Assembly: GCA_030527235.1 (NCBI GenBank)
Contig: JAUNBL010000006.1
Span: 1 to 64,000 of the forward strand
Source of the DNA: Clostridia bacterium
Lineage (GTDB): Bacteria > Bacillota > Clostridia > UMGS1883
DNA length: 64,000 nt
Reading direction: 5' to 3'
This document shows positions 35,052-44,040 of this stretch, piece after piece. A program made the translations under genes and the position numbers. The notes under the pieces are model-generated. The model worked only from the letters and a program-made list of their open reading frames with translations. It was not told where the DNA came from and did not search any database. How positions within the stretch are numbered: position 1 is the first letter of the stretch; every line of letters starts with the position of its first letter.

Positions 35052-37205
35052 ATGAAAATGAATATAAAAAAGATTTTGCGCTTTGCTTTAATTATGTCGC
35101 TCATACTCAGCTGCGCCGCTTTCGGTGCGGAGCCCGAATACGAAGAGGATGAGTTCAATTTGAACTGCTTTCGGATTTCGCTTGTTTCAACGGGCAAATG
35201 CATTGATGTTGAAAACGCCTCTGTTGAGGACAGCGCCAAAATAACGGCTGCCGAATCAAACGAAAGCGACTCGCAAATATGGACGCTGATTTCAAAGGGC
35301 GATAACTGCTACACGCTGACGAACAATAACAGCCTTCGCTCCATCGATGTCCCTTCTTCCAATATGGAAGCGGGCACAGGCCTTATTCAGTACGCGACCA
35401 ACGGAGATGACAACCAGCAAATAAGGCTTGTTAAAAATGATGACGGGAGCTATCTGCTTCAAATGAAGCATTCCAATCTTTATCTTACGGTTTCGGACGG
35501 ATTTATAACTCAAGAGGCGCTTGGAGCAAGCGAGAACCAGCGGTTTGCCTTTCACTATATCGGCAAGAGCGATATAAAGCTGAACGCTGTTTCGGCAACG
35601 CTGTTCATGCTCAAGGGCGCTCAGACCGTAACAAACGCGAAGCTGCAGTGGAGCGCTGTTGCGGGTGCAGACGAGTATATGGTGTATCGAAGCGTCGGCG
35701 GCCAAGCGGAGGAGTATCTTGACTCTCTCTCAGGTTTTTCTTACGATGACTATGGTTTGGAAATTGGCGCCGTATACAAATACATAGTAAAGGCCACCTC
35801 GCAAAATCGTATAATAGCCGTTTCCGAATCCGCCGAGCTTGTGCCCTACGAGCTGCCTGATGTAGAGCTGCAAACATACAGCAACATCATTCCTTCGAGT
35901 CTGAACCGTCCCAATTCACTTTACGCAGACGGCCTGTACTACCGTTTTTACACCAAGGGCAGGACGGACGGCGGCGCCGGTTTTGGTTCCCTCATGGCTG
36001 CGACGTCCGAGGACGGCATTACATACGGCAACGATATGGAGGTTCTCAGCGTTGCCGACATTCTTGCAAACCCCGCAAGCGAAGGCATTGAAGATTGCCG
36101 GTTTGAAAGCAACAACTTTATCTATAACGCAGAAACAAATATGTTTTACTGGTGGGCGCATATGGAAAAAAGCAGCGGCTACGGCTACGCAAGAATGTCC
36201 GTTGCCTACGGCAAGCCGGGAGAAAGGTTTGTTTTTGGTACAAGCGTCCGTCCGGAAGGCGATGATGCGCGCGATTTGAACGTTTTTATCGACGATGACA
36301 ACTCTGCGTATATAATGGCGGCCATTCACGGCAACGCCGACCTGGCTCTCTACAAGCTCACCGAGGACTGGACGAACGTTGAGAAAAGGCTGACCATCGT
36401 AAACAAAGGCAAATGGAGAGAGCTTCCGAGCATGATTAAGAAGGACGGCGTTTACTATCTCTTCTCCTCCGGCACGGCGGGCTGGTATCCTACGCAGTCA
36501 ATGTACAACGCGGCCACCAATCTCGCCGGCCCGTGGTCAGAGCTTCGCAGGATGGGCAACAGGTCAACATTTTCAGCACAGTCCGGCTCTGTAAGTAATC
36601 TGAAAAAGGGCGCAAGCAAATCACTCATGATAACCTACCGCTGGATGTATTATTGGAAAGACGCTATGCTAAAACGTACTACCAACAGGCTTATGCCTCT
36701 GACCTTTGCTGACGGATATGCCTTTTTCGACTTTTATAACGAGGCCCTGTACAACGTAGACAATGATATTTTGATTCCGGTTCAAAACGGCAGACTGCTT
36801 TCTCAAGGCAAGAGCGCGACAGCCTCAAGCAACGCGGAGAACGCATATCGAGTAAACGATGGCGACTACCAAACGAGCTGGGCAGGAGAAAATGTATGGC
36901 CTTCTACATGGAGCGTGGATTTGGGGCAGGTGTATTCACTCTCAGAAATACAAATTTCATGGTTCACCAAAATCGGCTCCGAGGCCTATTACAACTATGT
37001 GCTCGAAGGCAGTGAGGACGGCGTAAACTACTCCATCATTTTAGACCGTGCTGACGGCTACAGTGACTATGGCTTTACCGTAGATGACCTTTACAAAGCA
37101 ACGGCGCGTTACGTGCGGCTCAACATAATGGACGCCAATCCCCGCAACTCTTCTGAAAACACCTATACGCCCGAAGTATTCGAGGTCAAGATTTTCGGTT
37201 TATAA
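35052..37205 (+). CDS. Secreted GH43-like protein with beta-trefoil, FN3 and F5/8C modules
   Basis: A 717-residue protein with a signal peptide (residues about 1-24). Ricin-type beta-trefoil about 35-175 (KCIDVENASVEDSAKI, QIWTLISKGDNCYTL), FN3-like about 185-265 (TNAKLQWSAVAGADEYMVYR), five-bladed propeller about 275-575, and an F5/8 type C (CBM32-like) domain about 590-717 with YNYVLEGSEDGVNYS and RYVRLNIMDANPRNSS. The propeller has ARDLNVFIDDDNSAYI (modulating Asp), WRELPSMIKKDGVYYLFSS (acid Glu) and AQSGSVSNL with a Gln where the base is usual, as in exo-beta-1,3-galactanase-type GH43. Galactan or arabinogalactan side-chain action is therefore the best guess. A larger paralogue follows 14 bases downstream. 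Confidence 0.82.
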   Translation: MKMNIKKILRFALIMSLILSCAAFGAEPEYEEDEFNLNCFRISLVSTGKCIDVENASVEDSAKITAAESNESDSQIWTLISKGDNCYTLTNNNSLRSIDVPSSNMEAGTGLIQYATNGDDNQQIRLVKNDDGSYLLQMKHSNLYLTVSDGFITQEALGASENQRFAFHYIGKSDIKLNAVSATLFMLKGAQTVTNAKLQWSAVAGADEYMVYRSVGGQAEEYLDSLSGFSYDDYGLEIGAVYKYIVKATSQNRIIAVSESAELVPYELPDVELQTYSNIIPSSLNRPNSLYADGLYYRFYTKGRTDGGAGFGSLMAATSEDGITYGNDMEVLSVADILANPASEGIEDCRFESNNFIYNAETNMFYWWAHMEKSSGYGYARMSVAYGKPGERFVFGTSVRPEGDDARDLNVFIDDDNSAYIMAAIHGNADLALYKLTEDWTNVEKRLTIVNKGKWRELPSMIKKDGVYYLFSSGTAGWYPTQSMYNAATNLAGPWSELRRMGNRSTFSAQSGSVSNLKKGASKSLMITYRWMYYWKDAMLKRTTNRLMPLTFADGYAFFDFYNEALYNVDNDILIPVQNGRLLSQGKSATASSNAENAYRVNDGDYQTSWAGENVWPSTWSVDLGQVYSLSEIQISWFTKIGSEAYYNYVLEGSEDGVNYSIILDRADGYSDYGFTVDDLYKATARYVRLNIMDANPRNSSENTYTPEVFEVKIFGL
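36909..36997 (+). repeat. 89-base near-identical repeat, copy 1
   Basis: Matches 41452-41540 at 86 of 89 positions by eye; encodes the WSVDLGQVYSLSEIQISW segment of the F5/8C domain. The identity is far above the rest of the paralogous genes and suggests recent duplication or gene conversion. Confidence 0.85.
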
Positions 37206-37218
37206 GGAGGGCACACCC

Positions 37219-40200
37219 ACGAAAAAACATTTAGCGTTATTTGCATTATCATTTTTGTTCGTCGGACTTTTTCTCTCTACCCCTTGCTTCGCGTCAGAAA
37301 TTGACGCGAAGCTTTTTGGCGTGGTGAACGGCAGCGCTCTCGAAGCTGTCGCCGCATTAAAAAACATGTCGGAGGAAGCGGCGAGCGTAAAAATATATTC
37401 CGCCGTAATGAAGGGCGACATACTGCAATCGGTGACAACGGAGCGTATCACACTTCCTGCGGCTATGCTTGATGAGCAAAACTACGATATAAGCATACCT
37501 TTTGATAAAGCGGGCGGCGAAGCTGTCCGGATGTTTGTTTTAGATTATGACATAACGCCGCTCGCTGCCCCTCTCTCCTCGTCAGACTGCGCCGAAAGGT
37601 CATACCTGGGGGCGAAGCTGCCGCTTACCGGCGCAAACGTCTGGGCAAGCTCGGAGGCGGAATCGTGGAACCCATGCGAGAACACGGCGGACGGCAGCCT
37701 GTCAACCGTATGGTCGGCGAGCAACGTTTCGCCCGATTCGCCGCAAAGCCTTGTCTATGTGTTAGACGGAGAACACCTCATTACAAGAGTCGGCATCGCT
37801 TTCGGAATGGGCAATGAAAGAACGCATTACTATCGCGTTCAGACAAGCACGGACGGTATAGAATACACCGATTTAACCGGCACGCTTCAGGCAAAGAGGA
37901 CAAACGACATCCAATATACAGACATTGCTCCCATTCACGCGAGCCATATAAAATATACCGTACTGGGGCGAGACTCTATGGAGCCTGCCTGGATTCGCGT
38001 CTCCGAGATAGAAGCCTTTGGCATATCTCTCAGGGAATCGGCTACCATATCCTATAAAGCGCCTTTGTCCTCTTCACCTAATGAAGAGGGCTGGGTGATA
38101 GCGGCGGCGGACGATGGAATTTTCGGCGGTTTTGAGCCGCGCTTAGGCACTGATTTGGGAGCTGAGTTCGCCCCTTCGCCGCAAGACGAAGCACAAAGTC
38201 TACGCCTTTACGACTATTGCACCAACTATTCTAATACGGCCTCCGGCAAAGCGGCTGTTATCGCCGTGTCCGCCACTGCTGAACCCGAACCTCAAAACAG
38301 CGCTTTAATGGCGGCGGACGGTGATTTGTCCACCAAATGGACGGCAAGCAATGTTGGAGAAAGCTCGCCCCAAAGCATTACCGCCACTCTCGCCGGCAGT
38401 GTGAAAATTGACCGGCTTGGAATCGCCTTTGGCTTAGGTTCTTCCAGAACGCATATTTTCTCGGTGGACATAAGCTCCGACGGCGAAAATTACACAAATG
38501 TGCTCGACCACACATCTTCGGTAAATTCGGACGCAATAGTCTATTACGATATCGAGCCTACGCTTGGCCGATATATACGCCTCACCGTTTACGGGCGCGA
38601 AGACGTTGACTTTGGCTGGATACAGCTTTCAGAGATAGAGGCATTTTACACCAACGACCTGCTCACAGGCGGTACGGGCGGTGTCTTTGCGAGCTTAACG
38701 CGCCCCGAACTTGACAGCGACGTTGGGCATAAGATATCCTTCAATCTTTACATCCCCCTTCTTGAAGACGATTCTCAAGCTATAGGCGGAATTGCCCTGA
38801 CCGACGGGCCTATAAATAGCGATATGCACAGCGCGGTTCAGTTAAGGTTTTTACACAGCGGCGGCAAGGTAAAGATAGGAGCTCTATCCTCCAACGTGTT
38901 TGGCGAGGGCAGCATAGACGAGCTGTTTGAAAGCAGCTTCACACCAGGGTGCAGCTGGTCGTTTGTTTTAGATGTTTCGCCTTCTGCACGTCAGGTTGAG
39001 ATAACCGTATCGGACGGTGAAGTAAGTGAAACACAGCTCTTGTACTACTCATATTCAAACGCAGACGGCTCAATACGCACCACCTGGCGCGGGACGATAT
39101 CCGACCATATAATCTTTCATACCGGTGCGGACAGCAAATGTGAGCTTTACATAAGCAATCTGACGATTGCGCACAAGAGCGACAGTGAATTCAAACATGT
39201 CCGCGCCTCGCACTCGCTTGTGCGTCTGGAGTCGCCGCGTCTTGCGGGCGACCCCGAAATGAGTGAAGCGTATTTCGGGAGATACGTCTATCACAACGGA
39301 GCCGGCAAGGCGATTAACATTGAATCGGGCATAGACAGGCAAAACACTTTGTTTGTGGAGCGCTCCGGACTGATTGACGCCTCCGGCATATCGTTTGAGC
39401 TTGTGAATCTGCCGGGGTATTTCATCGCCTATTCACAAGGCGGTTTTATCGCGCAGAAATTTGAGAATACTGCTAATTTCAAATCCGCAGCGACATTTTA
39501 TCTCAGCTATGCGCAAACCGCCGGATACTACGAAGGTTCGTCAGCATCTTATTCGTTTTACCAAGATCGGTCTTGGAATCTCTTTGACAGCACAGTCAAC
39601 CGCAAAACGGGCGCCCTTGTGCTTTCGGACAATAAAACTGCGTTCTACGTAAGGGACGAAAATTGGACGATTCCCGATGCGGCGAACGTGTCACTGAGCG
39701 GAAACTACTACAGATTAACGCAGGCGGGTACGGAAAAAAGCGTGGCTGTTGAAGGTGGCTCTTCGGAAAACAGCGCTAAAATAGCGCTCGCAGATTTTGC
39801 ATATTCCGACACACAGCGCTGGGCGTTTATGGCACATGGCAACCACTACTATACCGTTACGAACAAAAGCAGCGGAAAGTCGCTTGACTTGCCTGCCGCA
39901 AGCAAAAATGCAGGCGTGGGTTTGACTCAATACACAACCAACAACAATGCCAACCAAACGGTAAAAGCTATTAAAAACTCTGACGGGACATATTCGTTCC
40001 AATTAAAACACTCAGAGCTTTACCTCACGGTTAAGGACAATTTCTTGGTTCAAGACGTTTTTACAGGCGAGGACAGCCAGCGCTTCACCGTCTCCTTTGT
40101 TGCCAAAAACCTGGATAAGGCCATGGGCGCCGCGGCCGAATTGTTTGCGCTTCGCGGAGAAAACAAAGCGACCAATGCAAAGCTTCAGTGGAACAGTGTT

Positions 40201-41745
40201 TCCGGCGCGACAGCATATGAGATTCTGCGTTCGGAAAACGGAGGCGACTACGAATCTGTCGCAAAGCTTTCCGGAGGCTGCACATATGATGATTACGATT
40301 TGAACCTTGACAGCAGCTACAAATATACGGTAAAGGCGTACAAGCAAAATTCCCTCATCGCCTCAGAGGAAACCGAAGAGCTTGTGACGTTCATTCTGCC
40401 CGGCAACTTATTGACATACAGCAATCTGACGGCATCGAGCCTGCAAAGGCCCAATTCACTGTGTGTAGACGGCGTGTACTACCGTTTCTCGTCCCAGAGC
40501 CGGACGGACGGAGGCAGCGGGTTCGGTCGGCTGATGATGACTACGTCCACTGACGGGGTTAATTACGGCAACTCGACCGAGGTACTCAATATTCAGGACA
40601 TTTTGACACATCCGACTAACACAGAGTTTTCGGACTGTAAGTTTGAGAGCAGCAACTTTATATACAACCCGAAAACCAACAAGTTTTACTGGTGGGCGCA
40701 TTTTGAAAAAGCCTCCGGCTACAGCGCTGCCAGAGTTTCGGTCGCCTATGCAACGCCCGGGCAGCCCTTCATCTACGGCGGTTCTTTCCGGCCTATGGGT
40801 GATGACGCCAGGGATATGAATATTTTCATCGACGATGATAACCGCGCGTATCTGATAGCGGCAATCAACGGCAACGCCGACTTGGCGCTCTACAGGCTGA
40901 CCGAGGACTGGACAAACGTGGAAAAGAGGCTGCTGATAGTAAACGACAACAACTGGCGTGAGCTGCCTAACATTCTCAAAAAGGACGGCATATACTACCT
41001 CTTTTCCTCCGGCACGGCGGGCTGGTATCCTACGCAGTCGATGTACAACGTTGCAACAAATATCGCCGGCCCGTGGTCGGGGCTGCGCAGAGTCGGAAAC
41101 AGAAGCACCTTCTCGGCACAGTCCGGCTCCGTAAGTTATCTGCGCAGAGGTCTTGCCAACAGTCCGCTGATGATAACTTATCGCTGGAAGTCGCATTGGA
41201 GCGACGCTGTGCCGCGCAGCAATTCCAACAGGCTGCTGCCTATTTCCGCATCCAACGGGTACGCATTCTTCGATTTTTACGATGAGGTTTTATATAACGT
41301 GGAGGACAGTCTGCTTGTCCCCGTCCAAAGCGGCAAACTGCTCTCACAGCGCCAGCCTGCCGAGGCTCCGAGCAATTCCTCATCCGCGGGATTGGTAAAT
41401 GACGGAGATTATCAGACCAGCTGGAGTGCGGAAAATGAATGGCCAACCTCTTGGAGCGTGGATTTGGGACAGGTGTATTCACTCTCAGAAATACAAATTT
41501 CATGGTACACCAAAATCGGCTCCGAGGCGTATTACAACTACACCGTAGAAGTCAGCGCCGATGGCATTGAATACAGGACAATTCTTGACAAATCTTCCAC
41601 CTATAGTGACTACGGCTTCACCGCGGATTTACTTTCCGGCAGCGGAAGATACGTACGGCTCAACATATTAGACGCCAAACTGCGCAACAGCAGTACAAAC
41701 ACATATACTCCGCAGCTGTATGAAGTGAAGGTTTTCGGGTTTTAA
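37219..41745 (+). CDS. Giant secreted GH43-like protein, probable ACG start
   Basis: A paralogue of the previous gene enlarged to 1508 residues. From the N-terminus: signal peptide (KKHLALFALSFLFVGLFL, cleavage near CFA), a short linker, two F5/8C-like domains (about 125-270 and 335-480), a concanavalin-like beta-sandwich (about 490-650), an AbfB/CBM42-like trefoil (about 655-815), ricin-type trefoil (about 825-965), FN3-like (about 975-1050), GH43 propeller (about 1060-1365; ARDMNIFIDDDNRAYL, WRELPNILKKDGIYYLFSS, AQSGSVSYL) and a C-terminal F5/8C domain. No ATG, GTG or early TTG gives a whole signal peptide; the frame opens with ACG at 37219, eight bases after AAGGAGG. The first normal start, TTG at 37255, would cut the signal peptide. 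Confidence 0.8.
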   Translation, partial: TKKHLALFALSFLFVGLFLSTPCFASEIDAKLFGVVNGSALEAVAALKNMSEEAASVKIYSAVMKGDILQSVTTERITLPAAMLDEQNYDISIPFDKAGGEAVRMFVLDYDITPLAAPLSSSDCAERSYLGAKLPLTGANVWASSEAESWNPCENTADGSLSTVWSASNVSPDSPQSLVYVLDGEHLITRVGIAFGMGNERTHYYRVQTSTDGIEYTDLTGTLQAKRTNDIQYTDIAPIHASHIKYTVLGRDSMEPAWIRVSEIEAFGISLRESATISYKAPLSSSPNEEGWVIAAADDGIFGGFEPRLGTDLGAEFAPSPQDEAQSLRLYDYCTNYSNTASGKAAVIAVSATAEPEPQNSALMAADGDLSTKWTASNVGESSPQSITATLAGSVKIDRLGIAFGLGSSRTHIFSVDISSDGENYTNVLDHTSSVNSDAIVYYDIEPTLGRYIRLTVYGREDVDFGWIQLSEIEAFYTNDLLTGGTGGVFASLTRPELDSDVGHKISFNLYIPLLEDDSQAIGGIALTDGPINSDMHSAVQLRFLHSGGKVKIGALSSNVFGEGSIDELFESSFTPGCSWSFVLDVSPSARQVEITVSDGEVSETQLLYYSYSNADGSIRTTWRGTISDHIIFHTGADSKCELYISNLTIAHKSDSEFKHVRASHSLVRLESPRLAGDPEMSEAYFGRYVYHNGAGKAINIESGIDRQNTLFVERSGLIDASGISFELVNLPGYFIAYSQGGFIAQKFENTANFKSAATFYLSYAQTAGYYEGSSASYSFYQDRSWNLFDSTVNRKTGALVLSDNKTAFYVRDENWTIPDAANVSLSGNYYRLTQAGTEKSVAVEGGSSENSAKIALADFAYSDTQRWAFMAHGNHYYTVTNKSSGKSLDLPAASKNAGVGLTQYTTNNNANQTVKAIKNSDGTYSFQLKHSELYLTVKDNFLVQDVFTGEDSQRFTVSFVAKNLDKAMGAAAELFALRGENKATNAKLQWNSVSGATAYEILRSENGGDYESVAKLSGGCTYDDYDLNLDSSYKYTVKAYKQNSLIASEETEELVTFILPGNLLTYSNLTASSLQRPNSLCVDGVYYRFSSQSRTDGGSGFGRLMMTTSTDGVNYGNSTEVLNIQDILTHPTNTEFSDCKFESSNFIYNPKTNKFYWWAHFEKASGYSAARVSVAYATPGQPFIYGGSFRPMGDDARDMNIFIDDDNRAYLIAAINGNADLALYRLTEDWTNVEKRLLIVNDNNWRELPNILKKDGIYYLFSSGTAGWYPTQSMYNVATNIAGPWSGLRRVGNRSTFSAQSGSVSYLRRGLANSPLMITYRWKSHWSDAVPRSNSNRLLPISASNGYAFFDFYDEVLYNVEDSLLVPVQSGKLLSQRQPAEAPSNSSSAGLVNDGDYQTSWSAENEWPTSWSVDLGQVYSLSEIQISWYTKIGSEAYYNYTVEVSADGIEYRTILDKSSTYSDYGFTADLLSGSGRYVRLNILDAKLRNSSTNTYTPQLYEVKVFGF
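41452..41540 (+). repeat. 89-base near-identical repeat, copy 2
   Basis: See copy 1 at 36909-36997; three mismatches by eye. Confidence 0.85.
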
Positions 41746-41930
41746 GGAGGCGATGTGAGATTCGAAAGGCGAAACCTGCAGCGAGATTATAAACGTCCGC
41801 GCGCTGAGCGATTCTCTGCAATTTTGCGCGCTGTCCTATACTGCGGTCTTTGCGGCGTTTTACGAAAAAGACGGAGCCCTCGCGCCCGTCTTTTTCAAGC
41901 CGATGAGCCGGAGCTTTGTTATACAAAAAA
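41746..41930 (+). other. Coding-like remnant after the giant GH43 gene
   Basis: AAGGAGGCG is followed at once by ATG TGA, a start-stop pair; the same frame then runs open for over 50 codons with neighbour-like codon use (GCG, CTG, GTC, GAC). A GTG in another frame at 41755 opens a very basic reading. It may be a decayed third gene or a short leader. Not annotated as a CDS. Confidence 0.3.
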
Positions 41931-41932
41931 TA

Positions 41933-41959
41933 CCGAGAAAACTTTTACAGTTTTCTCGG
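41933..41959 (-). terminator. Terminator after the CapD-like gene
   Basis: A perfect 10-base stem, CCGAGAAAAC with GTTTTCTCGG, loop of seven, followed on the minus strand by TATTTTTTG. It can also end transcription from the GH43 pair. Confidence 0.85.
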
Positions 41960-42016
41960 CGCTCTCTTTGCATTTATCCTTGTAATGTCCGATGGCTGCG
42001 CGCGTTATCGCCGTCG

Positions 42017-43912
42017 CTATTTTGCCGCTTCCTGAACGTCTTTCAAATGGAAAGTGTTTACGAGCCAGTCCGACATTTCAGAATACATTGTGCAGTCACA
42101 GCCCAGACGTTTCCGCAGCGCATTTATTTCGCGAATCAGCGCGTCACAGGATTCTACGGGCGGCTCCACAAAAATTCTGTCGTGCTTTGTCGCCGTTTGC
42201 TTCTGGCGGTCAAGCAAAAGCTCTTCATACATCTTTTCGCCCGGTCTGAGTCCCGTATATACAATTTTAATATCCACATCCGGCTCATAACCGCTGAGCT
42301 TGATGAGGTTCTTCGCCAAATCCACTATCTTAACAGGCTGTCCCATATCGAGGATGAATATCTCTCCGCCTGTAGCATATGCGCCCGCCTGCATTACAAG
42401 CTGCGCCGCTTCGGGAATCGTCATGAAAAAGCGATTAATCTCCGGGTGCGTTACCGTAACAGGGCCGCCCTGGCGTATCTGCTGCTTAAAAAGCGGGATA
42501 ACGCTGCCGTTTGAACCCAGCACGTTGCCAAAACGAACCGCTGCAAAAATCGTTTTTGCGGACGCCATGGCAAGCTGCTGAACCACTATCTCCGCAAGCC
42601 TCTTGCTTGTACCCATTATATTTGTTGGGTTCACCGCTTTGTCTGTCGAAATCAGCACAAACCGGTCCGCACCGTGCTTTGCCGCACAGCTTGCCACGTT
42701 ATAGGTTCCGTACACATTATTCTTTATAGCCTCATTGGGGCTGTCCTCCATCAGCGGCACGTGCTTGTGGGCTGCCGCATGGAATATAACCTCCGGCGAG
42801 TATTCGTCAAACACTTCGTCAAGCCGCTCCTTATCGCGTACAGAGCCGATAAGGACGATAAGATTAAGCATGTCCGGATAATCGCGCAAAAGCTCATATT
42901 GAAGCTCATAGACATTGTTCTCGTATATATCAAACACTATCAGCCTCTTTGGCGAAAACTTGGCTATCTGGCGGCAGAGCTCAGAGCCTATCGAGCCGCC
43001 TCCGCCCGTTACAAGAACTGTTTTATCACGTATGTAGTCAAAAATATCCTGCGAGTCAACGAGCAGCTCCTTGCGCCCGAGCAAATCCTTTATATCCACC
43101 TCGTTTAGCTGGCTCAGCTTTGCGCCGGAAAGAAGCTCAAAGAGCGATGGCACCGAATGGACTTTCTTGCCTGTCTGCCAGCATATCTCCATTATCTCAC
43201 GCATGTTTTTCTCGTCTGCCGAGGGGATTGCAATAACTATTTCTTCCACATCGTAACGCTCCACACACTCGGGGATATAGTTCCTGCCCCCTCCTATCGG
43301 AACGTTCATAAGGCGCAGCCCGTGCTTGCTCATATCATCATCAATTACGACAACCGGCCTGAATGTGTTTTTTTCGGTTATCATGCTCTTTATAAGAGCC
43401 AGTCCCGTATCACCGCCGCCGACAATCATCACGTGCTTACGCTTCCCCGAACTGGTAAAGGTACTGCGGCTGTAGCGGTGCTTTAGCTGCCCTCCGCATA
43501 TACGCATCGCTGTTGTAAAAAACAGCGTCAAAAGCAGCCACATCGCATAAAACATGTGCGTAAGGTCAGCGTTGTCCGAAAAAGCAAATACAACAAAATT
43601 GCCGCGCCTGACCACGAGGTATGTCAGCGCAACGCTCACCGTAACAGCCGCCACATGGCGCATATAATCTACTCCGCTGGCATAGCGCCAAGATGTCACA
43701 TACCCGCGTGTGAGTATTGACATCAGCACATTGCAAAGCGCACAGCAGAGGACAATGTCCCAATGTGTGGCAAGTGTGCCGCCTGTCCCGGTAAAAATAT
43801 CACTTGAGCGCAACAGCACGGCGAACCAAAACGAAGCAGCTATTAAAATTGTGTCCGCCAGTATTATCCCCAGGACACGATAAAGCTGCGTCAGAGCATT
43901 TTTTCTACTCAT
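42017..43912 (-). CDS. Nucleoside-diphosphate sugar 4,6-dehydratase, CapD/FlaA1 family
   Basis: A 631-residue membrane enzyme making 4-keto-6-deoxy UDP-sugar for surface polysaccharide. Four N-terminal membrane helices (about residues 10-120), a first Rossmann-like region (MIVGGGDTGLALIKSM), then the SDR domain with VTGGGGSIGSELCRQI and the dehydratase signature ISTDKAVNPTNIMGTSKRLAE. The start at 43912 follows GGAAGGGG; a start seven codons earlier is less likely. No other capsule genes are adjacent. Confidence 0.93.
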   Translation of the reverse strand: MSRKNALTQLYRVLGIILADTILIAASFWFAVLLRSSDIFTGTGGTLATHWDIVLCCALCNVLMSILTRGYVTSWRYASGVDYMRHVAAVTVSVALTYLVVRRGNFVVFAFSDNADLTHMFYAMWLLLTLFFTTAMRICGGQLKHRYSRSTFTSSGKRKHVMIVGGGDTGLALIKSMITEKNTFRPVVVIDDDMSKHGLRLMNVPIGGGRNYIPECVERYDVEEIVIAIPSADEKNMREIMEICWQTGKKVHSVPSLFELLSGAKLSQLNEVDIKDLLGRKELLVDSQDIFDYIRDKTVLVTGGGGSIGSELCRQIAKFSPKRLIVFDIYENNVYELQYELLRDYPDMLNLIVLIGSVRDKERLDEVFDEYSPEVIFHAAAHKHVPLMEDSPNEAIKNNVYGTYNVASCAAKHGADRFVLISTDKAVNPTNIMGTSKRLAEIVVQQLAMASAKTIFAAVRFGNVLGSNGSVIPLFKQQIRQGGPVTVTHPEINRFFMTIPEAAQLVMQAGAYATGGEIFILDMGQPVKIVDLAKNLIKLSGYEPDVDIKIVYTGLRPGEKMYEELLLDRQKQTATKHDRIFVEPPVESCDALIREINALRKRLGCDCTMYSEMSDWLVNTFHLKDVQEAAK

Positions 43913-43941
43913 TAAATCCCCTTCCAATACCATTTTATTTT

Positions 43942-43970
43942 ATTCTATCAATAAGTCGCAATTTTGTCAA
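43942..43970 (-). promoter_or_regulatory. Promoter of the CapD-like gene
   Basis: Minus strand: TTGACA, 17-base spacer, TAGAAT. Confidence 0.75.
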
Positions 43971-43990
43971 TACAAAAACACAATTACCCC

Positions 43991-44019
43991 TTCACAAATA
44001 AAGTTTTTTATGTTATCAT
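43991..44019 (+). promoter_or_regulatory. Promoter of the cytosolic GH43 gene
   Basis: TTCACA, 17-base spacer, TATCAT, 22 bases before the ATG. Confidence 0.6.
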
Positions 44020-44040
44020 ATTGAAAACGGAGGTGCAAAG

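Noticed and set aside
41903-42514. 203-codon open frame on the plus strand
   Set aside because: It passes through a strong terminator and then antisense to the CapD-like gene.
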